The translations under genes were made by a program, and so were the position numbers. Below, in pieces: positions 54,194 to 63,198 of a stretch of DNA of 64,000 bases. Under the pieces are notes generated by a model, which was given only the letters and a program-made list of their open reading frames with translations, was not told the DNA's origin and ran no database searches. The stretch's first letter is position 1, and every line of letters begins with the position of its first letter. The stretch is from Bacteroidia bacterium (lineage in GTDB: Bacteria > Bacteroidota > Bacteroidia > UKL13-3), in NCBI GenBank assembly GCA_019695215.1, contig JAIBAK010000011.1, positions 1 to 64,000 of the forward strand, in the 5' to 3' direction.

Positions 54194-57100
54194 TTATTTC
54201 ACCAATTTTACCTGCTGCAACCCGTCATTTGTTATCAAACGCAACAAATAAACTCCCGAAGGTAAATAACCCAATCCGGATAACTGAAATCTGTTATCAC
54301 TGTCCGAACTAATGACCACATGCCATTCGTTTCCTTTCATATCAATAAGTGCCATCGACTGCATCTTTTTTTCTAAAGATAACTGAACAACAATCTTATC
54401 AGAAAACGGATTGGGATAGACAAAATCCTGATTCATTTTTTCATTTTCCTGCTGTTGAACTGAAACTATGGAAGAGTAATCGAAGTCACCATTGTAATCT
54501 ACCTGCTTAATCCGGTAAAATAAAACCGGCCATTGAGTCTCAACAGTATTATCAGTAAACAAATAAGTTGAAACCGAATTGGTAGTTCCTTTAGCAAGTA
54601 TATTGCCTACGGTTTCAAAATCAACCCCGTTAACCGAACGCTGAATTTCGAAATAGTCATTATTGATTTCGCTTGAAGTAATCCAGTTTATGTCAACACT
54701 ACCATCTGGTAAACGTTTGGCCGAAACATTTAGCCACGTTACGGGAAGTGCGGAGGACTCTCCTGCGGTAAAATCGGAAAACCCGGTAACTGTACCGGTA
54801 ATGAGGTTTGATGCCGCTGTTACACCTCCCAGATTTATCCAACTTCCTGAAGAAAACTTACCACCTACAAGATTGGTTTCGGTGCCGTTAATGTCAGCAT
54901 CAAGATAGGTAGATGAAACAGTACAGGAAAAACTGCTGATATTACTTTGAGTAACGGACCAGTAGCGTGTCAGAAAATCGGTAGTGGAGGTATTTGACGG
55001 GTGCTTCGCATCACTCAGATTAACTCCGGCCAATGCTCCCGAGCCAAAAGTTCCGGAAGTAAAATTTAAAGTAATCGGAGAAAACTCAAAAGTACCTATA
55101 TCATCTCCCACCGGAAAAGTGAATGAACCCGATGAAGTGAATTTTTTTCTGAGCTGACCTGTTCCGGTAGCAATAATCATTTTTGATGCGGATGGAGTCC
55201 CATTAATGGTTGCCGCTGATTCGAGTGTGCAATTGAAACTCCCTAAAAACAAATTTCCGTTTGAAAGAATAAGTGTGTTGGTTACGGTAACATCTCCGTT
55301 TAACTGAGTTCCCTGATTGCGGTTAATATTTAAGTTGGCAAATGTGCCCCCGTTTAATTGAAAAGTACGGCTGGTGCCTGCAATTTCCAGCTCAGAACCG
55401 GTTGTACTCCCGTCAATAGTTGAGGTGTTTACCAATGTTACCCCATTCACAGTTAACTTAAAACCATTCAGATTAATTGTTGCATTAGAAAAATTGACAT
55501 TTGTAATTGACAAGCTGGCCCCCAGAGATACAATATCGGAAGCGGTGCGTGTTACATTAAGCACAGCCAATCCGTTTACAAAAGCAGGGATAGTAATATT
55601 CCCTGTTCCGCTTAGCAGCAATTCTGATTTTGGGGTTGAGGAAACAACACCACCGGTAAATGTTCCTCCTGAAGTTATTCCTCCTGCAACTTCAAGTGTA
55701 AAATATTTACCAAGAGTCAGTCCGTTTCCAGATGTAACCGATAATGTACCACTAACTGCAAAATCACTCTCAAGAGTTAGAGTTTTATTTCCGGTAACAG
55801 TTAAATTCTGAAAGGTTGTTTTATGCGAACTATACAAACTGCCTGCACCCGGAGAAATAAATGTGAGGTTTGCCCCAACAGATGTACTGCCCGAAATGGT
55901 TGAAGGAGGAATAATAATTTTATCCCCATCTGATGATGCAGAAAGAGCGTTAGCAAATGAGGAATAATTTCCCTGATAAGTATTGGAACTGTTCAATCGT
56001 ATAAATTCTCCTGTTGTTAAGGTTCCTGATATGGTACTGCTTCCACTGCTGTTGGGAGTCGATACATCAACCGGCCCGGAAAAGGCGGTATTTGTACCTG
56101 CTGCCCCACCGCCAAAATAACAATTCACCACATTAATGTTGCGGGTAGTAACATTTCGAACTCCAAAATGATTATATGTTTGATAAGTGCCTCCGGTATT
56201 GGATTGAATAATACAGTTCCGGATTTCCATCGTACCACTTCCATAGGAGGCATTTTCTCCCGAACCTGTACCTGATCCGTTATTTGATTCGCCAAAACGT
56301 ATACCTGCATTATTGTTTTTGAAGATACAGCCATTGATACTAAATGTTCCGCTAAAAGAAGCGGGCGTACCTGCATAGCTGCCAAAATCTCTTGATTTAA
56401 ATAATATAGCTGCTCCGTTTACATCAGTTCCGGAATTTGGAATGGCGCAGGCATTAAAATAAGAATTCTTAATTTGAATAGCTCCACTGTAAGTATTCCA
56501 CTTCAAATTAATATCAATTGCTGCCGGGTGTCCGTAAGTAGTTTTACCAACATCGTTAAACGAACAGTTTTCTACGGTGAGATTATCAATTCTCTCCGCA
56601 TAAATAGCCTTATTTCCCATATCAATAAATGTGCAGTTAGTGAACGTAATATTATCTGCATTCACTTTAGAAGAAGGTACAGAACCCTGAGCTATATAGA
56701 CTCCAATAAAATCCTCAGAAAACACACAATTTCTGAAAGAAACATTGTAAAGATTCTTCCCGTTGTCAGATCGGAAAACATGCCCGTTTTCACCGGAAGT
56801 ATATTTGGCAGTCCAGCTCCAAACCTTGCTTATATTACACTTTTCAATTTCAATTCCTGATGCCTGATCTGCATTTTTCCAGACTTGCTGAAAATAGGTT
56901 GAATCTCCCACAACAGAAAGATTATAAAAAAAAGAATTACTGTCAACCTGATCAAAAAAATACGAAAACGCTGATATGTAAAGATTCCAAACCTCCATTC
57001 TGTTGGTTGAGGATGCCCCTTTTGCCATGGTTAAAAAGGTACTTCCTGAACCTGCTCCTGATATAACAGTTGAAGTGGCTGGATTAGTTCCATTGCCTGA

Positions 57101-57361
57101 ACCAATAATCTTTAAATATTTTGTTCCTAAATTAATTCCGCTAAATCCTGAACCCGAAAAACTGCCGGGACCAATTTGAATAATATCTCCGGCCGATGCC
57201 GCACTAACTGCTGCCGACAAGGTGGCTTTGGCACCTGCGGATGTATTGCTGTTGCCGACATTTCCATCATTGCCATCGCTCCGTACATAATAAATACTTT
57301 GAGCCGATGCCTGTAAAGAAAACAATACGAATAATAAGGGTAGGTGATATTTTTTATGCAT
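54194..57361 (-). CDS. Secreted T9SS-sorted beta-helix protein
   Basis: 1055 residues from the ATG at 57361, chosen for its signal peptide (HKKYHLPLLFVLFSLQASAQ); upstream codons coincide with the promoter box. A right-handed parallel beta-helix covers about 25-430 (IKIIGSGNGTNPAT, FRNCVFSEDFIGVYIAQG). A long beta-solenoid/adhesion part follows, made of repeated Thr/Ser-rich strands (GLTLGKYFTLEVAGG). An FN3-like domain (VDINWITSSEINNDYFEIQR) and a T9SS type A sorting domain (FVYPNPFSDKIVVQL, SGVYLLRLITNDG, QQVKLVK) end the protein. The repeats and substrate are not recognisable; the protein should be exported and surface-attached or released. No enzyme domain is visible. Confidence 0.88.
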   Translation of the reverse strand: MHKKYHLPLLFVLFSLQASAQSIYYVRSDGNDGNVGNSNTSAGAKATLSAAVSAASAGDIIQIGPGSFSGSGFSGINLGTKYLKIIGSGNGTNPATSTVISGAGSGSTFLTMAKGASSTNRMEVWNLYISAFSYFFDQVDSNSFFYNLSVVGDSTYFQQVWKNADQASGIEIEKCNISKVWSWTAKYTSGENGHVFRSDNGKNLYNVSFRNCVFSEDFIGVYIAQGSVPSSKVNADNITFTNCTFIDMGNKAIYAERIDNLTVENCSFNDVGKTTYGHPAAIDINLKWNTYSGAIQIKNSYFNACAIPNSGTDVNGAAILFKSRDFGSYAGTPASFSGTFSINGCIFKNNNAGIRFGESNNGSGTGSGENASYGSGTMEIRNCIIQSNTGGTYQTYNHFGVRNVTTRNINVVNCYFGGGAAGTNTAFSGPVDVSTPNSSGSSTISGTLTTGEFIRLNSSNTYQGNYSSFANALSASSDGDKIIIPPSTISGSTSVGANLTFISPGAGSLYSSHKTTFQNLTVTGNKTLTLESDFAVSGTLSVTSGNGLTLGKYFTLEVAGGITSGGTFTGGVVSSTPKSELLLSGTGNITIPAFVNGLAVLNVTRTASDIVSLGASLSITNVNFSNATINLNGFKLTVNGVTLVNTSTIDGSTTGSELEIAGTSRTFQLNGGTFANLNINRNQGTQLNGDVTVTNTLILSNGNLFLGSFNCTLESAATINGTPSASKMIIATGTGQLRKKFTSSGSFTFPVGDDIGTFEFSPITLNFTSGTFGSGALAGVNLSDAKHPSNTSTTDFLTRYWSVTQSNISSFSCTVSSTYLDADINGTETNLVGGKFSSGSWINLGGVTAASNLITGTVTGFSDFTAGESSALPVTWLNVSAKRLPDGSVDINWITSSEINNDYFEIQRSVNGVDFETVGNILAKGTTNSVSTYLFTDNTVETQWPVLFYRIKQVDYNGDFDYSSIVSVQQQENEKMNQDFVYPNPFSDKIVVQLSLEKKMQSMALIDMKGNEWHVVISSDSDNRFQLSGLGYLPSGVYLLRLITNDGLQQVKLVK

Positions 57362-57367
57362 ATTTCT

Positions 57368-57375
57368 CAAATCTA
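57368..57375 (-). promoter_or_regulatory. -7 promoter box (TAGATTTG) of the second T9SS gene
   Basis: TANNTTTG match on the minus strand, only 6 nt before the ATG at 57361, so the transcript should be nearly leaderless. Confidence 0.45.
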
Positions 57376-57414
57376 CCCTAAATGAGTTAAAAAAATCAGG
57401 CTACTATCGCGAAA

Positions 57415-57446
57415 CTTGCAAATTGCCAGTTAAATACCCATTTTTG
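57415..57446 (+). promoter_or_regulatory. Candidate SUI1 promoter (CTTG, 20-nt spacer, CATTTTTG)
   Basis: CTTG at 57415-57418 and CATTTTTG at 57439-57446, one mismatch from TANNTTTG, 8 nt before the ATG at 57455. Confidence 0.4.
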
Positions 57447-57454
57447 CAGGACGA

Positions 57455-57796
57455 ATGAATCATAAACGTAAAACGGGAGATGGAATTGTGTATTCAACTG
57501 ATAGCAGTTTTGAATACAGGAGCGATGATACTGAGGAAACAGAAAGCCTTCCTCCTCAAAAACAAAATTTAAAAATTTACCTTGAAAGGTTAGGAGGCGG
57601 AAAAATGGTTTCCCGCATTTCGGGATTTGTTGGAAATGAGGCCGACCTGAATGAGTTAGGTAAAATATTAAAACAAAAATGTGGTGTAGGCGGCTCGGTA
57701 AAAAATGGGGAAATTCTACTACAGGGTGATCACCGGGATAAAATTCTTACAGCACTTTCACAATCGGGATACAAAGCTAAAAAAGCGGGCGGGTAA
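57455..57796 (+). CDS. Translation initiation factor SUI1/eIF1-like protein (YciH)
   Basis: 113 residues. A charged 35-residue N-terminal arm precedes the SUI1 domain: LKIYLERLGGGKMVSRISGF, then LGKILKQKCGVGGSVKNGEILLQGDH, which is the conserved core. Bacterial YciH proteins bind the 30S subunit and influence start-codon fidelity. That is noteworthy because several genes in this window begin with TTG or GTG and most lack a Shine-Dalgarno sequence, though no direct link is shown. It is monocistronic. Confidence 0.9.
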   Translation: MNHKRKTGDGIVYSTDSSFEYRSDDTEETESLPPQKQNLKIYLERLGGGKMVSRISGFVGNEADLNELGKILKQKCGVGGSVKNGEILLQGDHRDKILTALSQSGYKAKKAGG

Positions 57797-57963
57797 TATT
57801 GTCTGAGATTAACATTCTGTCAGGTCATTTAATACTTCTTGTAACCAGAATCGTTCGGTATTATCCGGTGAAATAATTAGGAATGCTTGGCCACAAAAAA
57901 GTAAGTTTAAGTTGATAGCCTCTTAATTTTCAATGGATTAAAGCAATTTGTTGAAGATTTAAA

Positions 57964-57980
57964 TTTCTGTTTAACAGAAA
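57964..57980. promoter_or_regulatory. Inverted repeat upstream of pckA (possible operator)
   Basis: TTTCTGTT and AACAGAAA are perfect inverted copies around one T, 89 nt before the pckA ATG. The gap 57797-58069 holds no gene. A catabolite-type regulator could bind here, but no regulator is known and the repeat is short enough to arise by chance. Confidence 0.35.
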
Positions 57981-58069
57981 CTTACATATTACGCGGTCAA
58001 AGCTGAGTTAAATCATTCTTACAATAGAATTGGAATAGCTATTTTCGCTGCTTTCATCCATAAAAAGAA

Positions 58070-59668
58070 ATGAGTACTACACAATCTGTAATTGAGAAAA
58101 TTATGAGCAAGGCAGGTACGGTTCACATGAACCTGAAGCCTGCTGAATTAGTTGCTGCATCCATTAAGCGTGGCGAAGGAGTGTTAACTGATACGGGAGC
58201 CTTAATGGCCGACACGGGTGAGTTCACCGGTCGTTCACCGAAAGATAAATTTTCGGTAGTTGACAGCAAAACCGAAAACACGGTATGGTGGGGCGATGTG
58301 AATCAAAAATTTGATCCGGCCAAATTTGAGAAATTGCTTAACAAAGTAATTGATCACCTTGGTGGCAAAGAAATTTTTGCGCGTGATGCTTATGCCTGTG
58401 CCGACCCCTCATACAAATTAAACATTCGTGTATTTACCGAAACCGCGTTTAATAATTTGTTTTGCCACAACCTCTTTTTAAGACCTGAGGGAGAAGAAGC
58501 AAAAAACTTTACCCCTGAGTGGTTAATTATTAATGCCCCAAGTTTTAAAGCTGTACCTGCCGAAGACGGAACGCGTCAGCATAATTTCTCCATCATTGAT
58601 TTCAGCCGTAAAATTATTTTGATTGGCGGAAGCGGATATACCGGAGAAATGAAAAAAGGAATCTTCACTGTGCTCAACTATATTTTGCCTGAAGAAAAGG
58701 GTGTACTCTCTATGCACTGCTCGGCTAATATTGGAGAAAAAGGAGATACCGCCATTTTCTTTGGACTGTCAGGAACCGGTAAAACTACTTTATCGGCCGA
58801 CCCTCACCGTAAATTAATCGGAGATGATGAGCACGGATGGGCCGATAGCAGCGTGTTCAATTTTGAAGGAGGTTGCTATGCCAAATGCGTTGACCTAACT
58901 AAGGAAAAAGAACCACAAATTTTTGATGCCATCAAATTTGGTTCGCTGCTTGAAAATACCCGTTTCATTCCGGGTACCAACACGGTTGATTACACCAATA
59001 TTTCGGTAACTGAAAATACACGCGCTGCATATCCAATTTACCTCATCGACAATATTGCGGTACCTTCCATTGGAAAAACACCTGAAAATATTTTCTTCCT
59101 TACTGCCGATGCTTTTGGTGTGTTACCTCCCATCTCTAAATTAAACCCGCAGCAGGCCATGTACCACTTTATTAGCGGATACACTGCTAAGGTTGCCGGA
59201 ACTGAAGCAGGAGTTACCGAACCACAAGCCACCTTCTCGGCCTGTTTTGGAAAAGCATTTTTACCATTACATCCGGGTAAATATGCCAAAATGCTTGGTG
59301 CCAAATTAAAAGCACATACCGAAATAAATGTGTGGCTGGTAAACACCGGCTGGACAGGCGGACCATACGGAATAGGCTCAAGAATGAAACTTGCTTACAC
59401 CCGCGCCATGATTACCGCAGCATTAAAAGGTGAATTAAATCATGTAGCATATGAAGCTCACCCTGTATTTGGCATTCAAATGCCTAAGACCTGCCCTAAC
59501 GCACCATCAGAAATTCTGAATCCGCGCAACACCTGGAGTGATAAGGCTGCGTATGATGCAAAGGCAAATCATCTGGCCGAATTGTTTAACAAAAATTTCA
59601 CCCAATATGCCGATGGTGTAGATGCTGAAATTTTGAGTGCCGCACCCAAAGCCTCTCAAAACGCCTAA
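58070..59668 (+). CDS. pckA: Phosphoenolpyruvate carboxykinase (ATP)
   Basis: 532 residues, full length. It converts oxaloacetate and ATP to phosphoenolpyruvate, the first step of gluconeogenesis, or the reverse CO2-fixing direction common in Bacteroidota. The substrate site is seen in EFTGRSPKDKF, the P-loop in GLSGTGKTTL (232-241), kinase motif 2 in DDEHGW, FNFEGGCYAKC, and the metal residues in the central HNLFLRPEGEE segment. It is monocistronic, ending at the terminator at 59698. Confidence 0.97.
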   Translation: MSTTQSVIEKIMSKAGTVHMNLKPAELVAASIKRGEGVLTDTGALMADTGEFTGRSPKDKFSVVDSKTENTVWWGDVNQKFDPAKFEKLLNKVIDHLGGKEIFARDAYACADPSYKLNIRVFTETAFNNLFCHNLFLRPEGEEAKNFTPEWLIINAPSFKAVPAEDGTRQHNFSIIDFSRKIILIGGSGYTGEMKKGIFTVLNYILPEEKGVLSMHCSANIGEKGDTAIFFGLSGTGKTTLSADPHRKLIGDDEHGWADSSVFNFEGGCYAKCVDLTKEKEPQIFDAIKFGSLLENTRFIPGTNTVDYTNISVTENTRAAYPIYLIDNIAVPSIGKTPENIFFLTADAFGVLPPISKLNPQQAMYHFISGYTAKVAGTEAGVTEPQATFSACFGKAFLPLHPGKYAKMLGAKLKAHTEINVWLVNTGWTGGPYGIGSRMKLAYTRAMITAALKGELNHVAYEAHPVFGIQMPKTCPNAPSEILNPRNTWSDKAAYDAKANHLAELFNKNFTQYADGVDAEILSAAPKASQNA

Positions 59669-59688
59669 TTAATCTGATACTACATCCC

Positions 59689-59696
59689 TATATTTG
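59689..59696 (+). promoter_or_regulatory. -7 promoter box (TATATTTG) of rsmE
   Basis: Exact TANNTTTG match 20 nt after the pckA stop. Its transcript would begin around 59701-59705, inside the 5' arm of the terminator hairpin, so rsmE RNA would lack a full hairpin. Confidence 0.5.
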
Positions 59697-59697
59697 T

Positions 59698-59728
59698 AAG
59701 GACGCTGTTGCCAGCGTCCTTATTTTTT
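59698..59728 (+). terminator. pckA terminator overlapping the rsmE leader
   Basis: AAGGACGCTG and CAGCGTCCTT pair perfectly around TTGC, followed by ATTTTTT. The U-run ends directly at the rsmE ATG (59729). Confidence 0.88.
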
Positions 59729-60436
59729 ATGCACGTATTTTATCAGCCCGACATCAGCAATAATAGTGTTACCTTAAGCGAAGAAGAGAGCAAACACTGT
59801 ACACGTGTGCTTCGTTTAAAAAAAGGAGATACCGTTCACCTGACCAGCGGTAGAGGTATTCAGGCTATTGCTTCCATTGCTGATGATAACCCGAAAAAAT
59901 GTGTATTAACCATTCACGAGCGTATTGCTCATACACCTCGTCTCACTCATTTGCATGTAGCCATTGCCCCTACCAAAAACTTCGACCGCATGGAATGGTT
60001 TATTGAGAAAGCAACCGAAATTGGAATTGAAGAAATAACTTTTATTGAATGTGAACACAGCGAGCGAAACAAAATAAATAAAGAGCGTTGCGAAAAAGTA
60101 GCTGTGAGTGCAATGAAACAAAGCAAACAATGGTGGCTCCCGAAAATACATAACATCATTCCGCTAAAAAAATTTATAGAATCTCCCGAAAAAAAATCTC
60201 TGAAACTGATAGCCTGGTGCGAAACCAATCAAACCAATTTACTTCAAGAAGAAATTCGTAAGTCCTCTGCCGGCAACTTCACATTCCTTATTGGCCCCGA
60301 AGGTGATTTTACCGCTCAAGAAGTTGAACTCGCTAAAGCTGCGGGTTTCATACCTGTGTCGCTGGGAGAAAACATACTTAGAACTGAAACAGCAGCGTTG
60401 TATGGGTGTGCAATTGTAAAAACGTTTTCTAAATGA
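59729..60436 (+). CDS. rsmE: 16S rRNA (uracil-1498-N3)-methyltransferase
   Basis: 235 residues from the ATG at 59729; the seven upstream codons lie in the terminator. A PUA-like RNA-binding N-terminus (MHVFYQPDIS, SKHCTRVLRLKKGD) is followed by a SPOUT knot: the SAM-site LIGPEGDFTAQEVELA and SLGENILRTETAAL are complete. It methylates U1498 of 16S rRNA. The next gene starts inside its stop (ATGA). Confidence 0.94.
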   Translation: MHVFYQPDISNNSVTLSEEESKHCTRVLRLKKGDTVHLTSGRGIQAIASIADDNPKKCVLTIHERIAHTPRLTHLHVAIAPTKNFDRMEWFIEKATEIGIEEITFIECEHSERNKINKERCEKVAVSAMKQSKQWWLPKIHNIIPLKKFIESPEKKSLKLIAWCETNQTNLLQEEIRKSSAGNFTFLIGPEGDFTAQEVELAKAAGFIPVSLGENILRTETAALYGCAIVKTFSK

Positions 60437-60948
60437 AATTTTACACAACCATTTGTTTCTCTATTCTCCTGTTAGCATGTGAAAATCATGATGAAAAGCT
60501 CATGTTACAGATATTAAAAGCGAATAATCTTTCCTGTGAAGCATCCATCTCAAAAGCTCAAAACGACTTGAAACTTGTTAGAAAATATTTTTTTCATGGA
60601 AATATAGAACGCGGTAATAAAATAATAGAAGAATATGAAAGAATAGTAAACCCCATTTATCATTTTAGGAATGCATTAAAGACAATTCCGAAGGATAGCA
60701 TTCTCATTGCTTTTAGTGTTGCTGCTGATAGTGTTGGTTTGTATTTGGATATTATCTCTTACGATTGTGCTACTTTTAATCAATTTACAATAAAATACTA
60801 CAAACAATTGGCTCAGGAAGGATTGAAAAAATATAGCAATGACGAGATTCAGAGAAATTTTGCTCTGAATTGTTTATATCACATACCAGATTGTTATGTC
60901 AAAACAATAAATGTTGGAAAATACATGCCTTCCCATGGTTATTGGTAA
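60433..60948 (+). CDS. Small AT-rich lipoprotein of unknown function
   Basis: 171 residues. The N-terminus (FYTTICFSILLLACENHDEK) has a lipobox, so the product is probably a lipoprotein. The mature part is helical and charged, with several cysteines (DLKLVRKYFFHGN, LNCLYHIPDCYVKT). I do not recognise a family. The coding sequence is visibly richer in A and T than its neighbours. It is coupled to rsmE by 4 nt, but base composition suggests a younger addition. Confidence 0.65.
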   Translation: MKFYTTICFSILLLACENHDEKLMLQILKANNLSCEASISKAQNDLKLVRKYFFHGNIERGNKIIEEYERIVNPIYHFRNALKTIPKDSILIAFSVAADSVGLYLDIISYDCATFNQFTIKYYKQLAQEGLKKYSNDEIQRNFALNCLYHIPDCYVKTINVGKYMPSHGYW

Positions 60949-61051
60949 ATTGTCTCTTAAAATAATTAATTAAAGCATAATATTTTACGAAACACTCCTT
61001 TCATATTATTAGGAATTATAATTATCCTTAATGAATTATCGGAAAGGTAAC

Positions 61052-63106
61052 TTACTTCTGTATTCTTATTCGCGCATCCACTGCAGTCACATGCTTCATC
61101 GTTCCCAGCAGCGGGTTAATGTCCATTTCCGCTATCTCGGGGGCGGCCTTCAGCAAAGCCGATAGTTTCACTATTATTTCGCATAATAACTGTTCGTTTA
61201 CACCCTCCCTGCCTCTTATACCTTTAATGATGGGATACGATTGCAGGTAGCGAATCATTGACTTGGATTCTTCCATTCCTACCGGTGCCAGACCTGCAGA
61301 TACATCTTTAAAAACTTCTACGAAAATGCCACCCAGTCCGCATAAAATAATATGTCCGAATTTATCTTCCTTTTTTGCACCCATAAAAATTTCGTGCCCG
61401 GTAAGTTGTTCCTGCATTACAACTCCTATTGCCCCATCTATACTCATCAGCTCTTTAAAAATAAGTTCTACCTGCTGCAAATCGCAAACTCCTAAACGTA
61501 CCCCACCCACTTCTGTTTTGTGTACCGGCCCTATTACTTTCATTACTAACGGAAAATCTATTTTTGAGGCAATAATTAATGCGTCTGTTTTTGAAGAAAC
61601 CGTAAATTGTTTTGCCTGCGGAATATGTGCCGCATTTAACAAACGTTCCACTTCTTCCGGCAATAAATATCCATTTTCAGCCTTGGCTATAACATCTCTT
61701 ATTAGTTGTTCATCTACCTTTGGTAATACCGGGTCAGCAAAAGGCTTTCCGATACGCTGGGCACGCGCGAGCACATACCCAAAGCTCACTTCATCGGTAA
61801 AATTAATGCGTCCGAAAGCCTGAAAATTGCTTACCTCCTCGGCAGCCAGAATTACAGAAGGCAGAATTGGGAAAATTGGCTTTTTACACGTCTTCATTTT
61901 TTGATGCAACACCTCGTACACGTTGTTTACACTCCACATACCGGTTGTGCCAAATACCACTACCGAGCCATCAATTTCATCAAATTCATTGTCGACATAA
62001 TCGAGAATTGCTCCTAACTGCTCGGCTGTTCCTGTAGCTAAAAAATCTATCGGGTTGGCAACCGATGAACCCGGGAATAATTTCGTTTTTAATTCGTCAG
62101 CTTTCACCCCTTCCAAATGGGGCACCTGCATACCTCCGCGGGTTAAAATATCGGTAAGCATTACCCCCGGACCACCGGCATGTGTTATAACCGCAATGCG
62201 ATTTCCGTGTAATTGTTTATGTGCAAAAACGGCAGCTGCATAAACCAACTCCACCCGACTGTGGCAACGTAAAATTCCGGCTTTCCGGAACAGGGCATTC
62301 ACGGCAGTATTTGAACCGGCCAAGGAGCCGGTATGTGACGACACCGCGCGGGAACCTGCTTCGGTAGAGCCTGCTTTAATAGCAGCAATACGACACCCCT
62401 TTTCTACCAGCGATCGGGCGTGTTTATAGAATTTAAGAGGATTGTTTATTTCCTCCATATATAACAATTTGATACGTGAACTGGTTGATGAATCAAATGT
62501 AGTGTCCCAGTATTCCAGTATTTCCTCTACCCCTATTTGCGCACTATTCCCAACCGAAAAAATACTGGAGAATGTTAATCCGCGCGGAATAGCTTCTTCT
62601 AATAAGAAAACAAGTGTTGCACCCGAGGCCGACACGCAGTCGCAACCGGCAGGATCGAAATTGGGAATAGGCCCGGCAAAAACTCCTTTGTATCGCGGGG
62701 TGAGTACCCCAATGCAATTAGGCCCAATTAATGTTCCCCCAACCGATTCTATAATGGACGTACAACGTTGCTCTAATGCCTTACCCTCTTCCCCTATTTC
62801 ACCAAATCCGGATGAAAAAATTATAAATGCCCTGCAGCCTTTTTTCAGAGCAAGTATACGAATGCAATCTTCAACCAGAGGTGCTGCAATGGCAATAATT
62901 GCAAGATTAACCTCAGGCAAAACATCACATGATTCATAACAGACCACGCCCTGCATCGCAAAAGGTTTAGGATTTACCGCATATAATTTCCCATCATAGT
63001 GATGTTCGAGAATATTCTTAAGCACCTTCCCCCCCGGTTTGGCGGTATCGTGCGAAGCTCCTACTACTACAATACTGTCAGGACTAATTAATTCGGGTAC
63101 AATCAT
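61052..63106 (-). CDS. ADP-forming acyl-CoA (acetate-CoA) ligase, fused alpha-beta type
   Basis: 684 residues. It makes ATP and an organic acid from acyl-CoA, ADP and phosphate, or the reverse. The order is CoA-binding (SIVVVGASHDTAKPGGKVL), succinyl-CoA-synthetase-like ligase domain (FSSGFGEIGEEG), catalytic His258 in SSHTGSLAGSN, and a C-terminal ATP-grasp half (about 465-684: FPLVMKVIGPVHKTEVGGVRLG, EIAEMDINPLLG). Alpha and beta parts are on one chain, as in many archaeal and some bacterial enzymes. Substrate specificity is unknown. Confidence 0.92.
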   Translation of the reverse strand: MIVPELISPDSIVVVGASHDTAKPGGKVLKNILEHHYDGKLYAVNPKPFAMQGVVCYESCDVLPEVNLAIIAIAAPLVEDCIRILALKKGCRAFIIFSSGFGEIGEEGKALEQRCTSIIESVGGTLIGPNCIGVLTPRYKGVFAGPIPNFDPAGCDCVSASGATLVFLLEEAIPRGLTFSSIFSVGNSAQIGVEEILEYWDTTFDSSTSSRIKLLYMEEINNPLKFYKHARSLVEKGCRIAAIKAGSTEAGSRAVSSHTGSLAGSNTAVNALFRKAGILRCHSRVELVYAAAVFAHKQLHGNRIAVITHAGGPGVMLTDILTRGGMQVPHLEGVKADELKTKLFPGSSVANPIDFLATGTAEQLGAILDYVDNEFDEIDGSVVVFGTTGMWSVNNVYEVLHQKMKTCKKPIFPILPSVILAAEEVSNFQAFGRINFTDEVSFGYVLARAQRIGKPFADPVLPKVDEQLIRDVIAKAENGYLLPEEVERLLNAAHIPQAKQFTVSSKTDALIIASKIDFPLVMKVIGPVHKTEVGGVRLGVCDLQQVELIFKELMSIDGAIGVVMQEQLTGHEIFMGAKKEDKFGHIILCGLGGIFVEVFKDVSAGLAPVGMEESKSMIRYLQSYPIIKGIRGREGVNEQLLCEIIVKLSALLKAAPEIAEMDINPLLGTMKHVTAVDARIRIQK

Positions 63107-63198
63107 CTTTCAACGCAATATTAAATGCGGTTGCAAGATATACTAAGGTCATCATTCAAAAACTGATATGCATCAGGTATCAAAAAAACATGGAAGCA

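Noticed and set aside
60990-61030. AT-rich partial palindrome between the lipoprotein and acyl-CoA ligase genes
   Set aside because: Imperfect and in a very AT-rich convergent gap, so chance is likely; no U run for a terminator.
61263-61823. Plus-strand frame of 186 codons inside the acyl-CoA ligase gene
   Set aside because: Antisense to a clearly conserved enzyme, Ser/Pro/Thr-rich with no domain; a codon-bias shadow.
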